Assembly: GCA_963837365.1 (NCBI GenBank)
Contig: CAWIMW010000008.1
Span: 1 to 64,000 of the forward strand
Reading direction: 5' to 3'
Length of the DNA: 64,000 nucleotides
From: CAWBXL01 sp963837365
GTDB lineage: Bacteria; Acidobacteriota; Terriglobia; Terriglobales; Acidobacteriaceae
Shown: piece after piece, positions 59,029 through 64,000 of the stretch
Numbering within the stretch: the stretch's first letter is position 1
Layout: the number at the start of each line of letters is the position of its first letter
The notes under the pieces: generated by a model
What the model was told of the DNA's origin: nothing
Databases searched by the model: none
The model's input: the letters and a program-made list of their open reading frames with translations, nothing else
Position numbers and translations under genes: made by a program

Positions 59029-59319
59029 TCAATATCCAGCCTCGCGTCCGTGGCGGACTGCCAGGATCACGATCTGTTTTCCGTCGTAATGATATAGGGC
59101 GACATAGGCCCCATGTCCGAAGTCGATCACCCACTCGCGAAACTGCGGCGACAACTCTTCAACAGGGCGGCCACTCTCAGGGTGCTTGCTGAGCGCTTTT
59201 ATGCCGTGCCGGATTGCCTTAACGGCACGCTTGGCTGCATCACGGCTTTTCGGGGCTAGAAATGCGTGGAGACGGGCCACATCCAGCAGCGCTGGTTGCG
59301 ACCACCTCAGTCGTGACAT
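59029..59319 (-). CDS. RelE/ParE-type toxin
   Basis: A 96-residue ParE-like toxin: LRWSQPALLDVARLHAFLAPKSRDAAKRAVKAIRHGIKAL, then PESGRPVEELSPQFREWVIDFGHGAYVALYHYDGKQIVILAVRHGREAGY. The Arg, Tyr and C-terminal RHGREAGY pattern is typical of ParE, which inhibits gyrase, while RelE proteins cut ribosomal mRNA. ATG 59319 lies inside the upstream antitoxin gene (13-base overlap), so synthesis is coupled. Located between rnj and the methyltransferase gene. Confidence 0.9.
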   Translation of the reverse strand: MSRLRWSQPALLDVARLHAFLAPKSRDAAKRAVKAIRHGIKALSKHPESGRPVEELSPQFREWVIDFGHGAYVALYHYDGKQIVILAVRHGREAGY

Positions 59320-59591
59320 TTTGGGGGAGCGGCGTCCTTACCCGCTTCGAGCTTGGCCAGCCAGATGTCGGCTGCCTCGGCGGTGGCGTGTAGGCCGGTA
59401 GTCTGGTAATGGGTCCAGGCGGCTAGTGCGTCCTGCCGGAATTGCTCGCGCTTCTCTTCGCGTTCCACATACTGCTCGATGGCTTCGCGCATGACCCAGT
59501 GCGGCGACCGGCGACGGGCCGCGGCTAGACGCTGTATGCGGTCTTTTGTGTTGCTATCGAGCTTCAGGCTGGTTGCGGAAGGCGTCGGCAT
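59307..59591 (-). CDS. ribbon-helix-helix antitoxin (CopG/ParD-type)
   Basis: A 94-residue protein. SATSLKLDSNTKDRIQRLAAARRRSPHWVMREAIEQYVEREEKRE is a CopG/ParD RHH domain (about 5-50), followed by a helical toxin-binding region with AAWTHYQTTGLHATAEAADIWLAKLEAG. The RSPHWVMREAIEQY helix is typical of antitoxins next to RelE/ParE toxins. ATG 59591. It is the first gene of the pair and probably binds its own promoter in the AT-richer spacer 59592-59695, where no perfect palindrome was found. Confidence 0.9.
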   Translation of the reverse strand: MPTPSATSLKLDSNTKDRIQRLAAARRRSPHWVMREAIEQYVEREEKREQFRQDALAAWTHYQTTGLHATAEAADIWLAKLEAGKDAAPPKCHD

Positions 59592-59695
59592 CTCTGGTGT
59601 TCCAAGGTACTACCTAGTGATACTTTAGCACTTTCGAGACATTCCGGGCAAGGCATCCAAACTGTCAATGCCCGGTTCTACGCAAAACTTCTGAG

Positions 59696-60796
59696 TTAGC
59701 TTCTCCCCTCCCGCTTTTGCGCAACCACCAAACCCCGCGGTGTGGACAACAAAACCACCGACAGCAATCCCTCTTGCTCCAACCTTAGTGCCGCTTCGCG
59801 CACGACTTTGAAATGGGAGCTGGCGTCGTGCACCAGAACCAATCCGCGGGCTTTGACTTGTGGCAGGAAACGGCGGATTTCTGCTTCGCGGATATTGGAG
59901 TCGCTGTCGCTGAACAGGATGTCGATGGCGCCGTCGATTTGGGTATCGAGGCTGGATGCATTGCGGTATTCAATCCAGCGCCCCAGGCCGGATGCATCAA
60001 TGTTCTGCTTGGCTTTGGCGAAGACTGCGGAGTCGTATTCGACGGTAATGATTTTCCCGAATCCGTTGATCTTCATCGCTTCGGCCATTTTCATGGCGCT
60101 GTGACCGATAAACGTGCCGGTTTCTACGATCAGGTCTGGCTTCACGGTAACGACCAGGGACTTAAGAAAATCAAGCACTTCGATTTCTGCGCTTTGCGCG
60201 TCTACCATCTGCCAGCGTTCGGGATGGGGGCATTCAGGAGTGGAGACCGTGGCTTCGGTTTGGACAAATTCGCCCTGGGCGGCGACGCGATCCAGGATGC
60301 GGTGCTGTTCGTGGCCTTTCACAAATGGCGGGATGATGATGGCCAGCACGACTCCGCCGGCAAGGATGGGTACGATTGACATCAGGGCAAATGGAGTAAC
60401 CGCGCCCGCGTCCAGGTGAAGCAGCGGAAATATGTGCCTTGCCAAGACCTGATACAAGCCGAATAGAATCGCCCACTCGGCGAAAACAATTCCGGATGGA
60501 CGCTGGAGTTGAACCTGGCGGCGGCCTTCCGCCCAAATGAACAGTAGCGCAGCGATACTTGCAGTAATGCCTAGCGTGGCTGGCGATAACAGCGATCCGG
60601 ATGCCGGCGGGAGTTTGGGTGAAACTATCAATAAGACGCTGGCTATGGCGACGGTTGCGGCTACGCTGAGAACGTCCAGGATCGTCATGCCGTCCCACCC
60701 GCCGGGTCGGGTGAGAGAGAGTTTTCTTCGGCGTATGTCGAAGCGCAGGGCAATGCAGAAACCGACGGCGGCAAAAAGAATGACGATAAAATTCAT
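59696..60796 (-). CDS. membrane-anchored class I SAM-dependent methyltransferase
   Basis: A 366-residue protein. The first 160 residues contain about five hydrophobic helices (FIVILFAAVGFCIALRF, ILDVLSVAATVAIASVLLIVS, LGITASIAALLFIWAEG, GIVFAEWAILFGLYQVLA, ALMSIVPILAGGVVLAIII). The C-terminal 190 residues are a SAM methyltransferase of the Methyltransf_24 type: LIVETGTFIGHSAMKMAEAM (motif I), ITVEYDSAVFAKAKQNI, and ILFSDSDSNIREAEIRRFLP. Joining the two is uncommon. The substrate is probably a membrane-associated or envelope molecule, but this is inference. ATG 60796. Confidence 0.85.
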   Translation of the reverse strand: MNFIVILFAAVGFCIALRFDIRRRKLSLTRPGGWDGMTILDVLSVAATVAIASVLLIVSPKLPPASGSLLSPATLGITASIAALLFIWAEGRRQVQLQRPSGIVFAEWAILFGLYQVLARHIFPLLHLDAGAVTPFALMSIVPILAGGVVLAIIIPPFVKGHEQHRILDRVAAQGEFVQTEATVSTPECPHPERWQMVDAQSAEIEVLDFLKSLVVTVKPDLIVETGTFIGHSAMKMAEAMKINGFGKIITVEYDSAVFAKAKQNIDASGLGRWIEYRNASSLDTQIDGAIDILFSDSDSNIREAEIRRFLPQVKARGLVLVHDASSHFKVVREAALRLEQEGLLSVVLLSTPRGLVVAQKREGRS

Positions 60797-60829
60797 GAGG
60801 TGCAGTATAGACAGTTTCTGGATGAAAAT

Positions 60830-60882
60830 GTGGAGACGGGACTTGCGCTGTCAGTCGCGGGGCAAGCCCCGTCTCCACACGA
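60830..60882. repeat. inverted repeat with CCCGTCTCCACACGA
   Basis: GTGGAGACGGGACTTGC (60830-60846) pairs with GCAAGCCCCGTCTCCAC (60862-60878), with one mismatch in 17. The right arm plus ACGA equals CCCGTCTCCACACGA at 55186-55200. It sits between the divergent methyltransferase and threonine dehydratase genes, about 30 bases before the latter's start. Confidence 0.72.
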
Positions 60883-60912
60883 GCTACAATCAAGGTTAGG
60901 TTTATCATCCGC

Positions 60913-61887
60913 ATGGTCACCCTCGACGATATCCGGGAAGCGCAGGGCCGACTCAAGGGGGTGGCGGTTCGCACCAAGTTGATTGAGTCGCATATCCATG
61001 ATGTTGCAGGAACAAAGCAGCGGCTCTTTCTTAAACCTGAAAACCAGCAGCCGATTGGGGCTTTCAAGCTGCGTGGGGCGTATAACAAAGTGGCGTCGCT
61101 GCCTGAGCAGGAACGGCTGCGCGGGGTGATTACCTACTCCAGCGGCAATCACGCGCAGGGTGTGGCCTACGCGGCTCGGGCTATGGGAGTGAAGTGTGTC
61201 GTGGTGATGCCTAATAATGCACCGGCCACCAAATTGGCGGCTACCGCCACATTGGGCGCGGAAATTGTGATCGTTGGCCCAGGCAGTATCGAGCGGCAGA
61301 GTAAGGCTGAAGACCTGGCGGCACTACATGGATACGCCATCATTCCGCCTTACAACGATGAAAAAGTTATCGCCGGCCAAGGAACGACTGGGCTGGAGAT
61401 CCTGGAAGATTTGCCGGAGGTGGAGTGCGTGCTGGTCCCGGTCAGCGGTGGTGGATTGCTCGGCGGCATTGCTACCGCTATCAAGTTAAGTAAGCCATCG
61501 GTAAAAGTAATCGGGGTCGAGCCGGGGTTGGCGCCGGATGCTCAAACCAGCTTTCGGGAGGGCAAAATTGTCGAGTTCCCGGCCGAGCAGGTTTCCCGGA
61601 CCATGGCCGATGGGTTGCGTACCCAGAGCGTGGGGGCCATCAATTTTGAGCATATCCGGTGCTATGTGGACGACATTGTGACGGTTACGGAGGATGAAAT
61701 CCTGGAGGCCACCCGATTACTTGCATCTAACCCTAAGACGGTGGCGGAACCCAGTGGGGCGGTGGCTACGGCGGGATTTCTTTTCCATCGGGACCAACTG
61801 CCTCAGACTAGAATGAATGTCGCGGTGATTAGCGGGGGCAACATCGAGCCGGAACTCCTGGCGCGGATTCGCTCGAAGGCCTCGTGA
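60913..61887 (+). CDS. threonine/serine dehydratase (PLP fold II)
   Basis: A 324-residue PLP enzyme. The Schiff-base Lys lies in GAFKLRGAYNKV (about residue 53), the substrate loop is SSGNHAQGVAYAA, the phosphate cup is VPVSGGGLLGGIA, and the end has AEPSGAVATAG. It has no C-terminal ACT regulatory domain, so it resembles catabolic threonine ammonia-lyase (TdcB) or serine racemase more than the biosynthetic IlvA. It yields 2-oxobutyrate or pyruvate. ATG 60913. The following gene begins 13 bases after its stop. Confidence 0.93.
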   Translation: MVTLDDIREAQGRLKGVAVRTKLIESHIHDVAGTKQRLFLKPENQQPIGAFKLRGAYNKVASLPEQERLRGVITYSSGNHAQGVAYAARAMGVKCVVVMPNNAPATKLAATATLGAEIVIVGPGSIERQSKAEDLAALHGYAIIPPYNDEKVIAGQGTTGLEILEDLPEVECVLVPVSGGGLLGGIATAIKLSKPSVKVIGVEPGLAPDAQTSFREGKIVEFPAEQVSRTMADGLRTQSVGAINFEHIRCYVDDIVTVTEDEILEATRLLASNPKTVAEPSGAVATAGFLFHRDQLPQTRMNVAVISGGNIEPELLARIRSKAS

Positions 61888-61900
61888 CCTGCATGACGCT

Positions 61901-62842
61901 ATGATTCGAAAATATCTCTTTCTTACTGCTGTATTTCTGCTTTTTGCTGCCTCAGCATCGGCAGCCGATTTCGTCCACGGCGCCTGTGTGCGGTCGGCGC
62001 CCATGTATCTTTCACCCAGCACCGATTCCGCGCGTCTCGGAGATGTGGGGCGGGGGCGCGAAGTGGTCATTCTGGAGAAGAGTCCGGGATGGCTGCATGT
62101 GCAGGCCAACGTCGCAACCAAACCCTATGAAGAACGCATCGTTTCGGGTTGGATTTTGGACAAGGGCATTGTGCTGCCAACCGATCCTGACGCGGCCAAG
62201 ATCGTTTACGGCGAAGCAGTGGATTCCGAAGATCAAGCCAGCCGCCGGCGTGGGCGGCGTGGGGCCGATTTTGATGCCTTGCGGCTTTATTACCGCGTGT
62301 ATGACATGTTCCCAACTTCTCCGCTCGCAGGGCAATCGCTGTATCGTGCCGCGGACATTCGCTGGCAACTGGAGAAAGCGGACATTATGACCAAGCCTTC
62401 GGCCCGGGAGGAGGATGCGTATCTGCGCGGGGAAATCGATCCCGAGTGGATGAAGCTGGTGATGAAGAAGTTTCCGGGGACGAAATGGGCCGAGTTGGCT
62501 GCTTTTACCGTTCTCGACAATAAGATGTGCGGGGAGTGGAAGGGTGAGTCGCGGTGCCCGGAGAAGGAGGCCGATATTTATGAGAAGTACGCCAACGATC
62601 ATCCGCAATCTTCCAAGGCACCCGAAGCGCTGTATGACGCTGCCTGGCGCTATTCGGCGTTGATTCAGATTTACAAGTCCGAGGAGCAACCTAAGAAATC
62701 TGACGAGGCCAGAACCAAGGCGTTGAACCTGGCCCAGAAGATCGCGGCGCAGTTTCCCGACTCAGACTGGGGGGCGCGGGCTTTGCGGCTGGTGTTTTTG
62801 GTCCAGCAGGACGTACCTACGTACGGCAATGCTACCGAGTAG
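61901..62842 (+). CDS. exported SH3-domain protein with TPR-like C-terminus
   Basis: A 313-residue precursor with a signal peptide (LFLTAVFLLFAASASAAD). An SH3-like domain (about 28-95) has VRSAPMYLSPSTDSARLGDVGRGREVVILEKSPGWLHVQ and SGWILDKG. The remainder is helical, TPR/Tol-Pal-YbgF-like (FPTSPLAGQSLYRAADIRW; YANDHPQSSKAPEALYDAAWRY; FPDSDWGARALRLVF). It probably binds peptidoglycan or envelope proteins. A lone Cys pair (KMCGEWKGESRCPEKE) is present. ATG 61901, close behind the dehydratase. Confidence 0.85.
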   Translation: MIRKYLFLTAVFLLFAASASAADFVHGACVRSAPMYLSPSTDSARLGDVGRGREVVILEKSPGWLHVQANVATKPYEERIVSGWILDKGIVLPTDPDAAKIVYGEAVDSEDQASRRRGRRGADFDALRLYYRVYDMFPTSPLAGQSLYRAADIRWQLEKADIMTKPSAREEDAYLRGEIDPEWMKLVMKKFPGTKWAELAAFTVLDNKMCGEWKGESRCPEKEADIYEKYANDHPQSSKAPEALYDAAWRYSALIQIYKSEEQPKKSDEARTKALNLAQKIAAQFPDSDWGARALRLVFLVQQDVPTYGNATE

Positions 62843-62947
62843 CCGCTTGCACTTGGTAGTGACTCAATTTGAACTGAGCCATTACCTTACACTTCGGTTT
62901 ATCGTTCTATTCATGTTGTCGTGTTAGCTTTTGATGGGCGCGGTTTG

Positions 62948-62983
62948 CGGAGCTTTGCTCCGCGGCAGCCGAAGGCGGCTGCC
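62948..62983. repeat. two adjacent hairpins before uppP
   Basis: GCGGAGC TTT GCTCCGC, followed at once by GGCAGCC GAAGGC GGCTGCC. A bacterial interspersed palindrome of the same style as the REP elements here. It lies in the gap 62843-63005 upstream of uppP. Confidence 0.65.
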
Positions 62984-63005
62984 ACCACATGAGTTTGGAG
63001 GGGGC

Positions 63006-63900
63006 TTGCACGACTATCTGCTGTCGGTGATTTTGGGGATCATTGAAGGGCTTACGGAATTCTTGCCAGTCAGTTCTACCGCTCATTTACGAATTTCTGA
63101 GGCGCTGCTGCACATCAGCCTGACCGATGGCTACTGGAAGATGTACAGCATTGTGATTCAGTTGGGCGCGATTTTGTGCCTGCCGGTCTATTTTCGGGGG
63201 AGAATTGCCAAGTTTGTTTCGACCTTTCCGCGTGGAGAGAGTGGAGACCGCACTGCGCTTACGCATCCTCTGGGATTGACCATGATTGCGTTTGTGATCA
63301 CAGCCATTCCCGCATTTTTTCTGAGCAAGATGATTGGCAAACATCTCGAGAGCCTGAGCATCATGGGAACATCATTGCTGGTGGGAGGAGTGGTGATGTG
63401 GATCGTGGACGCCATGAATGCGCGTGCGGAGGCAGCCGGGCCCGGGGTTTCCGTCAAGCCGCATTCATACCTGGAAGATGGAAACTATGAGCCTGGGGCA
63501 AGCGGTTTGGATCGGCGCTTGCCAGATTCTCTCGGCGGTGTTTCCCGGGACGTCACGGTCTATGGCGACCATTGCATCTGGACAGGTGGCGGGAATGTCA
63601 CGGGCGTCGGCGTTGGAGTTTTCTTTCTTTTTGTCCATTCCGACGATGGCGGCGGCAACCGGGTATGATCTGCTGAAGTCGGTCATGGGTAAGGGGGAGA
63701 ATCCTATTGGCGTGAGCCGGATTGATGGGCACGGGTGGGTGGTGTTGGCGATTGGATTTGTGGTTTCGTTTTTGGTGGCCTATGCGGCCGTGGCCTGGTT
63801 TATGGCTTGGGTGCGAAAACGGGGGTTTGTGCCGTTTGCGGTTTACCGGATGGTGGTGGGGGTTTTGGTGTTGGTGTATGCGGCGAAAATTGCCGGATAG
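63006..63900 (+). CDS. uppP: undecaprenyl-diphosphate phosphatase, frameshifted as read
   Basis: TTG 63006 follows GGAGGGGG and gives (M)HDYLLSVILGIIEGLTEFLPVSSTAHL, the first catalytic block of BacA/UppP. The frame is good to about 63480 (EDG), then goes to an unlikely tail. The next frame continues TMSLGQAVWIGACQILSAVF, PGTSRSMATIASG (second catalytic block) to the stop at 63900. Removing one base near 63472-63484, for example one A of GGAAAC, joins them into about 297 residues, which is normal for the family. UppP recycles the lipid carrier of cell-wall synthesis, so true loss is unlikely. Confidence 0.9.
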
Positions 63901-63902
63901 GT

Positions 63903-63990
63903 TGTACCGTCCCTTCGGGACTCGGTTTGTTTTTGGTTTCACCCGGCACTTCCGTGCCGGGCTCTCACGTTCCGCCGCTAACGCGGCTGT
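63903..63990. repeat. REP element at the right edge, related to the RAYT-flanking blocks
   Basis: CCGTCCCTTCGGGACTCGG, then CCCGGCACTTCCGTGCCGGG, then TTCCGCCGCTAACGCGGCTG. The order and first two stems equal those of 5281-5481 and 9198-9288, the last stem differs. It starts just after the uppP stop codon. Confidence 0.75.
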
Positions 63991-64000
63991 TTTTCACAAT

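Noticed and set aside
1..64000. tRNA, rRNA and CRISPR loci
   Set aside because: No cloverleaf-like segment with TTCGA-type arm, no rRNA blocks and no regularly spaced repeats were seen by reading; a covariance search was not possible.

Overview
The window looks like chromosomal DNA of an Acidobacteriota member, most likely class Terriglobia (Koribacter/Sulfotelmatobacter-like). This is inferred from gene content, not from a marker search. The clues are GC-rich DNA, two MacB/FtsX-type orphan permeases of the acidobacterial duplicated kind (ADOP), a PEP-CTERM exported protein, many small beta-barrel and signal-peptide proteins, a lysine pathway using DapD, and many dispersed palindromic repeats. 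No rRNA, tRNA, CRISPR array, prophage or replication origin was seen.

Layout. 1-3.7 kb: end of an aldo/keto reductase, then the classical rpsO-pnp pair on the minus strand with a good promoter before rpsO. 3.8-9.6 kb: an accessory stretch with a frameshifted PD-(D/E)XK nuclease-like gene, a REP-associated transposase between two long palindromic repeat blocks, a MazEF-type toxin-antitoxin pair, and a lower-GC group of unrecognised minus-strand genes. 9.6-13.5 kb: PilZ protein, structured intergenic region, zinc-ribbon/Sel1 membrane protein, HAD hydrolase, PLP decarboxylase. 13.8-24.6 kb: two ADOP permeases, serine hydrolase, DinB protein, SDR reductase, outer-membrane barrel, small membrane proteins, DedA. 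25.3-29.1 kb: a TetR-permease-ATPase-HlyD efflux operon.

29-37.9 kb: a barrel protein, a zf-HC2 protein convergent with an ECF sigma factor, tandem cyclophilins, a VapBC-type module, a beta-lactamase-fold esterase divergent from its likely TetR regulator, then a decayed second copy of the VapBC module interrupted by an IS110-like remnant, an esterase lipoprotein and a frameshifted hypothetical gene. 37.9-42.7 kb is mainly core metabolism: malate dehydrogenase and isocitrate dehydrogenase, a cupin protein, cysteine desulfurase, TatA. 42.8-50.4 kb: PEP-CTERM protein, receiver-PilZ-PilZ protein, then a plus-strand run of ECF sigma factor, anti-sigma factor, DUF4097 protein, shikimate kinase, secreted protein and AI-2E-type membrane protein.

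50.4-55.2 kb is a lysine/diaminopimelate cluster (aspartate kinase, dapB, dapA, dapD). Its dapA carries an unusual Cys-rich C-terminal extension, and its dapB is frameshifted as read here. 55.2-64 kb: HAD phosphatase, EcsC-like protein, RNase J, a ParDE-type module, a membrane-anchored methyltransferase, threonine dehydratase, an SH3 protein and an undecaprenyl-diphosphate phosphatase (uppP), also frameshifted. With RNase J and PNPase both present, the window holds two main parts of an RNA-decay machinery. Five genes show a single frameshift; four need one base removed and three of these lie at short A runs, so sequence or assembly error must be considered before calling them pseudogenes.
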